From NCBI RefSeq assembly GCF_019312595.1, contig NZ_JAHWDQ010000001.1:744001-808000 (forward strand): 64,000 nucleotides of DNA, given 5' to 3'. Source of the stretch: Zhongshania aquimaris. Its GTDB lineage: Bacteria > Pseudomonadota > Gammaproteobacteria > Pseudomonadales > Spongiibacteraceae. The stretch's first letter is position 1, and each line of letters begins with the position of its first letter. Made by a program: the position numbers and the translations under genes. The notes under the pieces were generated by a model, which saw only the letters and a program-made list of their open reading frames with translations, was not told the DNA's origin and made no database searches. Shown piece after piece: positions 27,704 to 37,022 of the stretch.

Positions 27704-28159
27704 ATGAAAAGCTTAGATCATATGCCTTCTCTGGAGGCCGGCGCAGCCACGTGTAATCCGATTACACAGTCGGACGAAAATCTCGACCACTTCATCATCC
27801 GCGACGGCGTTGCTTACGCTGGCACGCACTTAATTATCGATCTTTGGGGCGCTTCGCACCTCGACGAACTCCCCCGCATGGAAAAAGCATTTATTGACTG
27901 CGTCAAAGAATGCGGTGCAACACTGTTGCACATCCATATGCACCACTTTACCCCCAATGGCGGTATTTCTGGTGTGGCGGTACTAGCTGAATCACATATT
28001 AGCGTGCACACATGGCCGGAGCGAGATTACGCCGCGTTCGACGTCTTTATGTGCGGTGACGCTAAGCCCGAATTGGCCGTGGAAATCCTGCAAAAGGCCT
28101 TCTCTCCTTCACGTATAGAAGTTGGCGAGAACCTGCGCGGGAGAATGGACGATGTCTGA
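27704..28159 (+). CDS. speD: S-adenosylmethionine decarboxylase proenzyme
   Basis: 151 residues, class 1B-like. It decarboxylates SAM to supply the aminopropyl donor for spermidine. Processing before the Ser of [12 protein letters not shown] (Ser97) would give the pyruvoyl group; [20 protein letters not shown] and [12 protein letters not shown] are conserved. An N-terminal extension of about 35 residues is longer than in archetypal small forms. GGAGG lies 11 bases before the ATG. It overlaps speE by 8 bases, so the two are translationally coupled. Confidence 0.93.
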   Translation: MKSLDHMPSLEAGAATCNPITQSDENLDHFIIRDGVAYAGTHLIIDLWGASHLDELPRMEKAFIDCVKECGATLLHIHMHHFTPNGGISGVAVLAESHISVHTWPERDYAAFDVFMCGDAKPELAVEILQKAFSPSRIEVGENLRGRMDDV

Positions 28160-29000
28160 GTGGTTTGACGAAACACTCCACGACGCGTACCACCAGGGTT
28201 TTAAAATTCGCGAGGTCTTGTTCGAAAGCAAGACCGAACACCAGCACCTCATTATTTTTGAATCCGGCAGTTTCGGTCGGGTAATGGCGCTCGACGGTAT
28301 TATTCAAACCACCGAGCGCGATGAGTTTATTTACCACGAGATGCTGGCCCACACGCCTTTATTCGCGCATGGCAATGCTAAAAATGTATTGATTATTGGC
28401 GGCGGAGACGGCGGTCTATTGCGTGAAGTACTCAAACACCCAGAAGTAGAAAGTGTCGTGCAAGTCGAAATCGACCAAGCGGTTATCGACATGTGTGTAG
28501 AGTACCTACCCAATCATTCTGCCGGTGCCTACGATAATCCCAGAGCAGAAATTGTGATTGGTGACGGGATTGATTTCGTCAAGCAGTGCTCGCGCCAATT
28601 CGACGTTATTCTGTCTGATAGCACAGATCCAATCGGGCCTGGCGAAGTATTGTTTACCTCTCCGTTTTATCAGGGTATTCAGCGGTGCTTAAAGTCTGGA
28701 GGTATCTTTGCCGCACAAAACGGCGTTGCCTTTATGCAGCCAGACGAAGTGAGCACCACCCACAAACGTCTATCGCCGTTATTTGCAGATACCGCCTTTT
28801 ATACCGCAGCCGTTCCGAGCTATGTAGGCGGCATAATGACATTCGCCTGGGCTAGTGACAGCAGCGCTGCGCGCGAGCTCGATCTGGCGACCTTAACAAG
28901 TCGTTTTATGAATAGTGGCATTCAAACTCGCTATTATAATCCAGCCCTCCACATGGGTGCTTTTGCACTACCACAATACCTTGTGGATAGTTTGGGCTAA
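28152..29000 (+). CDS. speE: spermidine synthase
   Basis: 282 residues. It transfers an aminopropyl group to putrescine. Conserved elements: the N-terminal strand domain ([22 protein letters not shown]), [25 protein letters not shown], the nucleotide loop [18 protein letters not shown] and the catalytic region [17 protein letters not shown], where the Asp residues bind the diamine. A longer frame from 28122 lies within speD and is rejected because family proteins begin at MSEWF, with GAGAATGGA just upstream. It is followed by a stem-loop and, 280 bases on, by an amino-acid decarboxylase gene. Confidence 0.95.
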   Translation: MSEWFDETLHDAYHQGFKIREVLFESKTEHQHLIIFESGSFGRVMALDGIIQTTERDEFIYHEMLAHTPLFAHGNAKNVLIIGGGDGGLLREVLKHPEVESVVQVEIDQAVIDMCVEYLPNHSAGAYDNPRAEIVIGDGIDFVKQCSRQFDVILSDSTDPIGPGEVLFTSPFYQGIQRCLKSGGIFAAQNGVAFMQPDEVSTTHKRLSPLFADTAFYTAAVPSYVGGIMTFAWASDSSAARELDLATLTSRFMNSGIQTRYYNPALHMGAFALPQYLVDSLG

Positions 29001-29002
29001 GC

Positions 29003-29031
29003 GTGGCGGCCTGTTTGCAGCAGGCCACCAC
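29003..29031 (+). terminator. stem-loop after speE
   Basis: GTGG-C-GGCCTG / CAGGCC-A-CCAC with one internal mismatch and a 7-base loop directly follows the speE stop. It lacks a T-run, so it may slow or partially end transcription, or protect the 3' end. Confidence 0.4.
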
Positions 29032-29280
29032 AATGCGCAACCCTGCAACCCTCAACGCCATGTCTATCAATAGCCAAATTACACCTATATAGCTGACAGT
29101 TGTCATGGATTATTGGTAGGGTAGAAATATTGCGGGACTAAACCGTAAAAAAGTTTCAAAATCAGCGCGCGAGAACCCTCAGAATCTGGGCTAAATAATT
29201 CCCTCAATCTGACCAACTAAATGCGCAAACGAGCCCAGCTAGAAACTGGGAATAGCCTTAACCCAACAATGGCCATATAA

Positions 29281-31536
29281 ATGAAATTTCGTTTTCCCGT
29301 TGTCATTATTGACGAAGACTTTCGCTCCGAAAATATCTCAGGCTCAGGCATTCGCGACCTTGCCGATGCTATTAGCAAAGAAGGCATGGAGATAGTCGGA
29401 TTAACGAGCTACGGCGACCTCACTGCCTTTGCCCAGCAAGCCAGCCGTGCATCATGCTTTATCCTGTCGATTGACGACGAAGAGTTTGGCGACGGCAGCG
29501 ATGAAACGGTGAGCCAAGCCTTAGAATCGATCGCAGAATTCATGACAGCGGTGCGCCAGCGCAACACCGATATTCCGGTTTTCCTCTACGGTGAAACTCG
29601 CACCTCACGCCATATTCCCAATGAAATTTTGCGCGAGCTGCACGGTTTCATTCATATGTTTGAAGACACCCCGGAGTTCGTTGCACGACACATTATTCGC
29701 GAGGCCAATAAATACCTCTCGTCCTTGGCGCCACCGTTTTTCAAAGCGCTTATGAATTACGCCAGCGACAGCTCCTACTCCTGGCACTGCCCAGGTCACT
29801 CCGGTGGCGTGGCGTTTCTAAAAAGCCCTGTTGGACAAATGTTCCATCAGTTTTTTGGCGAAAATCTACTGCGCGCCGACGTCTGTAATGCGGTGGAAGA
29901 ACTCGGCCAATTGCTCGACCACACCGGCCCAGTTAGCGCCAGTGAAAACAACGCGGCGCGGATCTTTGGCTGCGATCATTTGTTCTTCGTCACCAACGGC
30001 ACCTCCACCTCAAATAAAGTGGTTTGGCACTCTACGGTAGCCCCTGGCGACATCGTAGTGGTTGACCGCAACTGCCATAAATCAATCCTGCACAGTATTA
30101 TAATGACCGGCGCCATTCCGGTATTCTTAATGCCGACGCGCAACCATTACGGCATTATCGGCCCAATACCGAAAAGCGAATTTGACCCCGCTGCAATTCG
30201 CAAAAAAATTGAAGACCATCCCTTTGCACGTCACGCCGAAGACAAAAAACCGCGTATATTGACGATTACCCAAAGTACCTACGACGGCATTGTGTACAAC
30301 GTCGAAGAAATTAAAGAAATTCTCGACTCGACCATCGACACCCTGCACTTTGACGAAGCATGGCTGCCCCACGCGGCCTTCCATGAGTTCTATCACAATA
30401 TGCACGCCATCGGCTCCGGCCGTCCACGCTCGGACGACACGCTGGTATTCGCGACCCAATCCACCCACAAATTGCTAGCCGGCCTGTCCCAAGCCTCGCA
30501 AATTTTGGTGCAAGATGGCACCCAGCGGAAGCTGGATACCCACCGTTTCAATGAATCCTATTTAATGCACTCGTCTACCAGCCCGCAGTACGCGATTATC
30601 GCGTCGTGCGACGTAGCGGCTGCCATGATGGAACCACCCGGCGGCACAGCGCTGGTAGAAGAATCTATTCTTGAGGCACTGGATTTCCGTCGCGCCATGC
30701 GCAAAGTCGATGCCGATTATGGCGACGACTGGTGGTTCCGTGTTTGGGGTCCAGAGACCCTTGCTGAAGAAGGCATTGGCGATCGCGACGACTGGGTTAT
30801 TCACTCTGATGACAGCTGGCACGGCTTTGGCGAAATAGAGTCGGGCTTCAATATGCTTGACCCCATCAAAGCGACCATCATTACCCCTGGCCTCGACGTC
30901 GACGGCAACTTTGATGACATCGGTATTCCCGCATCGATCGTCAGCAAATACCTCGCTGAGCACGGTATCATTATCGAAAAAACCGGCATGTACTCTTTTT
31001 TCATCATGTTCACCATCGGCATTACCAAGGGCCGCTGGAACTCGATGGTAACCGAGCTACAGCAGTTCAAAGATGACTACGATCAAAACTTGCCACTGTG
31101 GCGAGTGATGCCACAATTTGCCGCAAAATACCCCCAGTACGACAAGGTAGGTCTGCGCGATTTATGTAGCAATATTCACAATGTCTACAAAGAGTACGAC
31201 CTAGCGCGCATCACCACCGAAATGTATTTATCGGAAATGGAAGCGGCAATGATCCCAGCCGATGCCTGGGCAAAAATGTCTCACCGAAAAGTGGAACGTG
31301 TTGCCATCGATGAGCTCGAAGGCCGCATTACTGCAATGCTGGTCACACCCTACCCGCCAGGTATTCCGCTATTGATTCCGGGCGAGCGCTTTAACAAAAC
31401 CATCGTTCGGTATTTACAGTTTGTGCGCGACTTCAATTCACGTTTTCCCGGCTTTGAAACTGACTGCCACGGACTGGTTAAAGAGCGAGTTAATGGCGTA
31501 GACCACTACTTTGTTGATGCGGTTATCGACAACTAG
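29281..31536 (+). CDS. PLP-dependent Orn/Lys/Arg decarboxylase
   Basis: 751 residues, matching the three-domain fold-I decarboxylases (AdiA, CadA, SpeC/F size class). An N-terminal wing domain (RFPVVIIDEDF) is followed by the PLP core with SYSWHCPGHSGGVAFLKSPVG, LHFDEAWLPHAAFH and the Schiff-base Lys397 (QSTHKLLAGLSQ), then the C-terminal domain (VTPYPPGIPLLIPGE). It makes a diamine or agmatine from a basic amino acid. Next to speDE it most probably feeds putrescine synthesis, but arginine versus ornithine versus lysine cannot be decided by eye. There is no strong ribosome binding site before the ATG. Confidence 0.9.
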   Translation: MKFRFPVVIIDEDFRSENISGSGIRDLADAISKEGMEIVGLTSYGDLTAFAQQASRASCFILSIDDEEFGDGSDETVSQALESIAEFMTAVRQRNTDIPVFLYGETRTSRHIPNEILRELHGFIHMFEDTPEFVARHIIREANKYLSSLAPPFFKALMNYASDSSYSWHCPGHSGGVAFLKSPVGQMFHQFFGENLLRADVCNAVEELGQLLDHTGPVSASENNAARIFGCDHLFFVTNGTSTSNKVVWHSTVAPGDIVVVDRNCHKSILHSIIMTGAIPVFLMPTRNHYGIIGPIPKSEFDPAAIRKKIEDHPFARHAEDKKPRILTITQSTYDGIVYNVEEIKEILDSTIDTLHFDEAWLPHAAFHEFYHNMHAIGSGRPRSDDTLVFATQSTHKLLAGLSQASQILVQDGTQRKLDTHRFNESYLMHSSTSPQYAIIASCDVAAAMMEPPGGTALVEESILEALDFRRAMRKVDADYGDDWWFRVWGPETLAEEGIGDRDDWVIHSDDSWHGFGEIESGFNMLDPIKATIITPGLDVDGNFDDIGIPASIVSKYLAEHGIIIEKTGMYSFFIMFTIGITKGRWNSMVTELQQFKDDYDQNLPLWRVMPQFAAKYPQYDKVGLRDLCSNIHNVYKEYDLARITTEMYLSEMEAAMIPADAWAKMSHRKVERVAIDELEGRITAMLVTPYPPGIPLLIPGERFNKTIVRYLQFVRDFNSRFPGFETDCHGLVKERVNGVDHYFVDAVIDN

Positions 31537-31582
31537 AAAGAGGTAACCCCCAAATAAAAAAGCAGGGGAATTGTGAAATTCA

Positions 31583-31612
31583 GGGCTGGAGAACACGCCA
31601 TCACTCCAGCCC
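31583..31612 (+). terminator. stem-loop after the decarboxylase gene
   Basis: GGGCTGGAG (31583-31591) and CTCCAGCCC (31604-31612) form a perfect 9-base stem with a 12-base loop, 46 bases after the stop. The bases that follow are pyrimidine-rich but not a clean T-run. Confidence 0.55.
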
Positions 31613-31868
31613 CCTTCTGCCTCAAACTATTAACGCTGAATTTTAGTGTTAGATTCCCAAAGGCAGCGCTTAAACGCGATACTTTCCAAAAAACCTGTGA
31701 CCCCGTTCACAAAACCAAAGCACCATAACAACACATTATTCACCAAATATGTGCTTATATTGGCACGAGAGCCCGTTTATACTTTCTGCTGAAAAAACTC
31801 GAGCGAAACGACACAACAGATAGCCGCGCCTTACAGCATTGCAATTTTTAACTATTCAGGATGAAAAT

Positions 31869-34571
31869 ATGATGAATTTACGATCGCCGTCAACTCTAGC
31901 GTCTGTAATCATATTAACTGCAGCAACTAGCACCAGCTTAACGCTTAGCCCTTCGGCCAACGCACAAGAACTCACCAAAATTTTGAATATAGGTGCCTTA
32001 TTAGCACCCAAAAATCCGCAAGGTGTTGCCAATAGCAAATCGATTCTGGCGCCGATCACAAAGCCGCTCGGCGACTCGCTGGCACCGCTAGTTGATGCCG
32101 TCGATCTTGCACTTGACCCGCTCACCGATCCCATCGATGACCAGCTCGGTGTTCCGGTACTCGATGCACTGGCACCGCTAACCGACCCACTACTGGGTGC
32201 ACTGCAGCCAATCACAGATCCTATCGACGGTATTGTCGCTGATTTAACCGGCGGCAGCGTAAGCGATGCATTAAGTAATATCGACAAAAACACCGCCGAC
32301 GGCGACGGCATTGTCAATGACTTACTCGGCGGTCCCCAAGTACCTGGCAGCGGCACCGAAGCGGGCGAATTATCACCCTTAGGGTCAATCAGTGCGAGCT
32401 TGGGCGCATCACTCGAGCCTCTCATCACTGCTATAGATCTAGGCCTAGACCCACTGACAGACGTCGTTGACGACCAACTATTAGAGCCTATTCTAGACGC
32501 TTTAGCTCCCGCGACAGATCCCCTGCTAGCGGCCATTGAACCAGTCACCGACCCCGTAGATGGTCTGCTCGCCGACCTTACTGGCGGCAGTGTTGAAGAT
32601 GCGCTCACCAATAATGACGATAATACTGCTGACGGCAACGGTGCCGTCAATGACCTACTCGGCGGCGGATCGGCTAATACCGCAAGTGGCACCGAAGCGG
32701 GCGAAGCTTCAATTCTGGCCCCTATTACCGGGCCGCTAGGTGAATCCCTAGACGATTTAGTTAGCACATTAGACTCCGGCTTAGACCCCATCACAGACGC
32801 CGTCGATGACCAAGTCGGTGAAACTCTATTAGACGCGCTAGCTCCAGCCACGGAACCCTTGCTTGACACCCTAGAACCCGTTACTGACCCAGTAGACGGA
32901 CTCTTAGCGGACGTCACCGGCGGCAGTATCGAAGATGCCCTAACAAATTCTGATGACAACACCGCTGACGGCGACGGCATTGTCAACGATTTACTCGGCG
33001 GCGCAAATGAATCAAGCACCGGCGATGGCAATGGCAATGGCAATGAAATATCTCCTTTAGGACCAATCACTGCATCACTAGGCGACGGTCTTTCAGATTT
33101 AATTGACGCAATTGATACCGGCTTAGACCCTCTTACCGATGTTGTTGACGATCAAGTTCTAGAGCCCGTACTAGAACAACTAAGCCCCGTAACAGAACCC
33201 GTACTTGCTGCACTAGAGCCTGTTACTAATCCGGTAGACGGCATTATCGAAGACTTAACCGGCGGCAGTCTTGAAGACGCACTTACTAACGATGACGAAA
33301 ATACCGCAGACGGCAATGGCTTGGTAAACGACTTGCTCGGCGGCGGCGATGTTAACACTGACAGCGGCACCGAAGCAGGAGAAAGCTCGGCCCTTGAGCC
33401 TATCACTGGCCCGCTTGGCGACTCTATTGATAGCTTAATTTCGGCAGTGGATACTGCACTTGACCCAGTCACTGACGCTATTGACGATCAAGTTGGCGAG
33501 GCCTTGTTAGATGCACTGAGCCCAGCTGTCGACCCTTTGCTTGATGCCGCAGAACCGGTTACCGATCCAGTTGATGGGATTCTTGCGGACGTCACCGGCG
33601 GCAGCCTTGAAGACGCACTAACAAATAATGATGACAACACATCAGATGGCGACGGCATTGTAAATGACTTACTCGGTGGTAGTGACGGCAACGGTGATGA
33701 AATATCGCCCCTACAACCAGTTACCGAGCTAGTTGGCGACGCTATAGAACCCGTTATCGATAGCCTTGATGGTGGCTTAGACCCTCTTACAGAAGTTGTC
33801 GACAATGAAATTGGCGACACCTTGCTTGACGCGCTTGCGCCGGTCACTGAGCCAGTCCTGGAGATGGCTGCCCCAATCACCGATCCCCTTGACGGTGCGC
33901 TGGCCGATCTTACCGGCGGCAGCCTGGAGGACGCCCTAACCAACAACGACACTAATACCAGTGACGGCAATGGCATTGTAAACGATGCACTTGGCGGCGG
34001 CGGCAGTAATAATGGCGGTCTCACCGGTGGCCCGAACAATGGTCCATTCGATCAGCCGGCGCTCGTTGCACTGCTAGATCGCGATCTCATGGCCAGTCGT
34101 GCGAGTGCCGCCTCTAGCTGCGCAGACCAAGACGCCGATGGTGTTTGTGATGACAAAGACGAGTGCCAAGACACACCCTTAGGTAACGCGGTCCTCGCCA
34201 ACGGCTGCCACCTCAGCGAGGCTGCCCCACTGCGTTTAGACGGCGTATTCTTTGAGTTTAACAGCGCCGTACTGACCGCTAACGCAACTACAATTTTAGA
34301 TGAAGCCTCAGTCGTTATTCAGCAGTCAAAGGCTAAGAAAATCGAAATCGCAGGTCACACCGATAGCAAGGGTAGCGACAACTACAACCAAAACCTATCT
34401 CAAAACCGCGCTCAGTCAGTTAAGCAATACCTGAGCGAGCACGGTGTTGCCAGCAGTCGCTTAAGCGCTAAAGGTTACGGTGAAAGTAAACCAATCGCAG
34501 ACAATACTAGTGATGCAGGGCGCGCAGAGAATCGCCGCGTCGAATTGTCAATTATCGAAACAGAGCAATAA
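31869..34571 (+). CDS. exported repeat protein with six ~105-residue repeats and an OmpA peptidoglycan-binding domain
   Basis: 900 residues. A Sec signal peptide (to the ANA-Q region) is followed by six acidic repeats of about 105 residues (about 55-720), each running ITGPLGxSL, GLDPLTDxVDDQ, LDALAPVTDPLL, PVTDPVDG, DLTGGSxEDALTN and DDNTADGDGIVNDLLGG. A TSP3-like Asp-rich linker with Cys (DQDADGVCDDKDEC) leads to an OmpA_C domain (VFFEFNSAVL, AGHTDSKGSDNYNQNLSQNRA, GYGESKP, NRRVEL) that should grip peptidoglycan. I do not recognise the repeat. Asp-rich loops suggest calcium binding; that is inference. AGGA lies 8 bases before the ATG at 31869. It is the first gene of a unit with the ShlB-like barrel gene, 62 bases downstream. 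Confidence 0.82.
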   Translation: MMNLRSPSTLASVIILTAATSTSLTLSPSANAQELTKILNIGALLAPKNPQGVANSKSILAPITKPLGDSLAPLVDAVDLALDPLTDPIDDQLGVPVLDALAPLTDPLLGALQPITDPIDGIVADLTGGSVSDALSNIDKNTADGDGIVNDLLGGPQVPGSGTEAGELSPLGSISASLGASLEPLITAIDLGLDPLTDVVDDQLLEPILDALAPATDPLLAAIEPVTDPVDGLLADLTGGSVEDALTNNDDNTADGNGAVNDLLGGGSANTASGTEAGEASILAPITGPLGESLDDLVSTLDSGLDPITDAVDDQVGETLLDALAPATEPLLDTLEPVTDPVDGLLADVTGGSIEDALTNSDDNTADGDGIVNDLLGGANESSTGDGNGNGNEISPLGPITASLGDGLSDLIDAIDTGLDPLTDVVDDQVLEPVLEQLSPVTEPVLAALEPVTNPVDGIIEDLTGGSLEDALTNDDENTADGNGLVNDLLGGGDVNTDSGTEAGESSALEPITGPLGDSIDSLISAVDTALDPVTDAIDDQVGEALLDALSPAVDPLLDAAEPVTDPVDGILADVTGGSLEDALTNNDDNTSDGDGIVNDLLGGSDGNGDEISPLQPVTELVGDAIEPVIDSLDGGLDPLTEVVDNEIGDTLLDALAPVTEPVLEMAAPITDPLDGALADLTGGSLEDALTNNDTNTSDGNGIVNDALGGGGSNNGGLTGGPNNGPFDQPALVALLDRDLMASRASAASSCADQDADGVCDDKDECQDTPLGNAVLANGCHLSEAAPLRLDGVFFEFNSAVLTANATTILDEASVVIQQSKAKKIEIAGHTDSKGSDNYNQNLSQNRAQSVKQYLSEHGVASSRLSAKGYGESKPIADNTSDAGRAENRRVELSIIETEQ
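32050..34010 (+). repeat. six degenerate tandem repeats of about 320-335 bases
   Basis: The coding repeats above begin near 32050, 32385, 32715, 33060, 33390 and 33710. Repeats 1, 3 and 5 open with an (I/A)L(A/E)PIT-type start, and 2, 4 and 6 with a PL(G/Q)x(I/V)T-like start. DNA copies have drifted more than the protein, so this is an old array kept by selection, not a fresh expansion. Open reverse-strand frames here are by-products of the repeat. Confidence 0.75.
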
Positions 34572-34581
34572 AAACTTCAAT

Positions 34582-34601
34582 GGCCCGCCTAGTGGCGGGC
34601 C
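34582..34601 (+). promoter_or_regulatory. intercistronic GC hairpin
   Basis: A perfect 8-base stem GGCCCGCC-TAGT-GGCGGGCC begins 11 bases after the repeat-protein stop and ends 32 bases before the barrel start. With no T-run it is more likely a transcription-attenuating or mRNA-stabilising element that sets the ratio of the two proteins. Confidence 0.5.
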
Positions 34602-34633
34602 TATGGAAACTTACTATATAGGGAGAGCTCCAC

Positions 34634-36310
34634 ATGGCAATCGATTTGCCCCCAGTAATACCGCCACAACTTGCGACACCAGCACAAGTCAGTGCCTACA
34701 GCGCAGTATCAAACGCCGCCATTTCTAGCGTTATCAACGGCACCAATGTTCGGGTATTAGGTAATCGCTACCTTGCCGACGCTGATGTACAAGATGTTTT
34801 AGGCAGCGCAAAGACACCTGCCGAAGGAATTATCAACCTCACCAAACGCTATTACCAAAGCGGTCATTTGCTTGTCAGAATTCGCTATGCTCGGGAAGGC
34901 GACGGCGTTGTCGTATTTGTAGAGCAACTGACGCTTGCCGATATTCTTGTCGACGCTGATATCAAACCGTTTTTCGAAGAACTGGTCGGCGACACAGACC
35001 TGAGTATCTCTGAGTTTGATCGCGCCCGCATTCTGGCAAATCTTAAAGCGGAACGCGGCGGCTACGAGTACAGCATGAGCTACCAAGAAGCTGGCAACGA
35101 CGCTGTCGCCTTGGTAATGACCAAAACTGACATCGAAAACTACGACAGCACTGACTACATTCTTGAGGCCAACAACAAAGGTAGTCGCTTCTTAGGACGC
35201 TACTTTGGCTTAGCAGGTATAAAACACCGCTTTGAAGGTGGTACTGAACTATCAGTTGCCTACCAAACCGCATTTACCGATTTGGGCGAATCCCGCGACG
35301 GTGAAAACCTGGATCAATTTAGCCTTAGTATCGACCGCCCCTTTACCAGCGGACTTTACGGCGTTGATTTATCCTACGTTGAATACAGCCGCGACCCTAA
35401 ATTTGCGCAGCTTCAACAACAAGGCTTGTGTCTCCTTGGCTTGCTCGGCTGCAGCACCACGACGGTAATGACGACAGTGAGCCTGGATGCCGAGATTTTA
35501 CAAGCTGCATTCCACGGCGAACAAATACTATTCAGCGACCTTGAATCACGTATCTCTCTCACCGAAAGGCTGTCACATACCGACTCCACCATTCAGCAGG
35601 CGGGAGCCAATGGCAAGCTACTGGAAGAGACTTATCAAGTTGTCGATATCGGACTTAAATACCAAAAAGTACGCTACCAGACCGAAGAGTTAGCCGCTGC
35701 GCAACTCAATGTGGGCCTCAACTTCTTAGCGGGTTATGGCGATGGCGGCACACTAGACAACTACGCCGAATATCAAGCTGCCTTTATGGCGCAAAACCCT
35801 GGCGTTACCGCTCCAGATGTTGTCCCATCAGCCAGAACCGCTGAATTCATTGCACTGCAGCCAAGTGCTCGCTATTTGGTGCGTGTAGCGGAGGACACCT
35901 TGCTTTCCTTCTCTGCAAATGGCCAATTTACCGACGAACAAGTGCCACAACAACAGCAATTCGTTTTAGGCGGTATGAATACCTTAAGCGCCTATTTACC
36001 GGGTGTTTTAATCGGTGATGAGGGTTACTACATCAACGCCAGCCTAGAAAAAACGTTTACATGGAACGAGTACAAAATATCGCCTTCTGTGTTTGCCGAA
36101 TATGGCGCTAGCTGGTTTAACAATACCAATAGTGAGCTCGGCGACACCCAAAGTATTGCCGACGCGGGGGTAAAATTAAGAATCGAATTCAGTGAGTACC
36201 TCTTCACCGAGTTTGTCGCCGCACTGCCCGTCCACGATGACGTCGTTAACAGCAGTGAGCTAGACTCTCTAGAAGCCGACTTTTTCTGGCGGGTTCACCT
36301 GACTTTCTAG
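34634..36310 (+). CDS. ShlB/FhaC/HecB-like outer membrane barrel without signal peptide
   Basis: 558 residues. A Pro-rich start (LPPVIPPQLATP), POTRA-like segments (about 38-150: VRVLGNRYLADADVQDVLG, YYQSGHLLVRIRY) and a C-terminal barrel ending in Phe (WRVHLTF) match two-partner secretion transporters (TpsB) of the Omp85 superfamily. The loop-6 region reads GGMNTLSAYLPG...GDEGYY; the usual R of the (V)RGY/F motif is absent. No signal peptide follows the ATG, and an in-frame TAG at 34619-34621 blocks any longer start. GGGAG is well placed at about 8 bases. It probably exports or displays the repeat protein, or its relatives, but these departures make function uncertain. Confidence 0.7.
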   Translation: MAIDLPPVIPPQLATPAQVSAYSAVSNAAISSVINGTNVRVLGNRYLADADVQDVLGSAKTPAEGIINLTKRYYQSGHLLVRIRYAREGDGVVVFVEQLTLADILVDADIKPFFEELVGDTDLSISEFDRARILANLKAERGGYEYSMSYQEAGNDAVALVMTKTDIENYDSTDYILEANNKGSRFLGRYFGLAGIKHRFEGGTELSVAYQTAFTDLGESRDGENLDQFSLSIDRPFTSGLYGVDLSYVEYSRDPKFAQLQQQGLCLLGLLGCSTTTVMTTVSLDAEILQAAFHGEQILFSDLESRISLTERLSHTDSTIQQAGANGKLLEETYQVVDIGLKYQKVRYQTEELAAAQLNVGLNFLAGYGDGGTLDNYAEYQAAFMAQNPGVTAPDVVPSARTAEFIALQPSARYLVRVAEDTLLSFSANGQFTDEQVPQQQQFVLGGMNTLSAYLPGVLIGDEGYYINASLEKTFTWNEYKISPSVFAEYGASWFNNTNSELGDTQSIADAGVKLRIEFSEYLFTEFVAALPVHDDVVNSSELDSLEADFFWRVHLTF

Positions 36311-36316
36311 CTAGCT

Positions 36317-36366
36317 TGAGTATGCTCGGGCACACTGCCGAGCATACTCAGCCAAACTATTTTTTC
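36317..36366 (+). terminator. rho-independent terminator of the repeat-protein operon
   Basis: A perfect 12-base stem, GAGTATGCTCGG/CCGAGCATACTC (36318-36329, 36338-36349), begins 7 bases after the barrel stop; a run of T (36360-36366) follows after a short gap. Confidence 0.75.
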
Positions 36367-36839
36367 AAAACCGCGCAAAAACCTATTTACACACTGGCCC
36401 GAACTTTGCTAGCTTAAAGGTGTCTGAGCATTAACCTTGACGAAACACAAAAATTATTCAAGGTAAATAAACAGTCGATCTAAGCAATTGATAGTATCCG
36501 CATTTGGGCCAGCTTTACCCGCAAAACCCCGCGCAGCACGGTTGCCAGTACATACAGTACTAGCACCCATTATCTAGATCAGTTGCTCAAAATAGGACGC
36601 TTTCATCCAGCACACCTAAGTCTTAGGTCTGGAAAAGCGCTGTTTTGATGACCCACAGTGACCATGTTTTTGACATCGCACCAGTATGGGTCAATAAATT
36701 TCGACTAAACAGACAAAAAAATGGCGTTGTCATAAGGCTGTCACGGACAGCATAGATAGTAGTGAACGGTAAGCAAACCGATGCAAAACTAAAGTGATGA
36801 TGGAAGAAGGCGCAGAGAGCGCAAAGTAAGGAGAAGAAG
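36367..36839. other. 473-base stretch with no recognised gene
   Basis: No frame with a ribosome binding site or recognisable protein is visible. The right end carries the promoter region and GGAG site of the small gene at 36840. No RNA gene was identified. Confidence 0.4.
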
Positions 36840-37022
36840 ATGAACAAGCAAAGTAATGATATGAATGTTAAAAACCTATGTAGCCGCAAATTGTGGGAAT
36901 TATTGAAGAACGCCGAATGGCAAAGCAACACTGAACGTTTCGCCATCGAAAGCGAATTGTCAGATCGCCGCCACTATGTGAAAGAATTGGAACAGCTCAG
37001 CGGCCGAGAAACAATGCATTAA
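36840..37022 (+). CDS. small hypothetical protein
   Basis: 60 residues, charged and helical: LCSRKLWELLKNAEW...FAIESELSDRRHYVKELEQL. GGAG stands 7 bases before the ATG, which supports a real gene. The pattern of short LWELL and IExEL-RRxHY-EL blocks resembles small uncharacterised proteins of Pseudomonas-type bacteria, but I cannot name a family. Its 3' end overlaps the convergent GspF-like gene by 26 bases. Confidence 0.5.
   Translation: MNKQSNDMNVKNLCSRKLWELLKNAEWQSNTERFAIESELSDRRHYVKELEQLSGRETMH

Noticed and set aside
31856-33070. Long open frame (404 codons) on the minus strand, and similar ones at 33152-33472 and 33488-34039
   Set aside because: They lie opposite the Asp/Leu-rich repeats, translate to Ser/Pro/Gly low complexity, and have no ribosome binding site; they are by-products of the repeat composition.
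34480-34728. 82-codon frame bridging the repeat protein and the barrel, as a possible source of a lost signal peptide
   Set aside because: Its translation is not hydrophobic and contains no signal-like segment, so a simple frameshift does not explain the missing leader.
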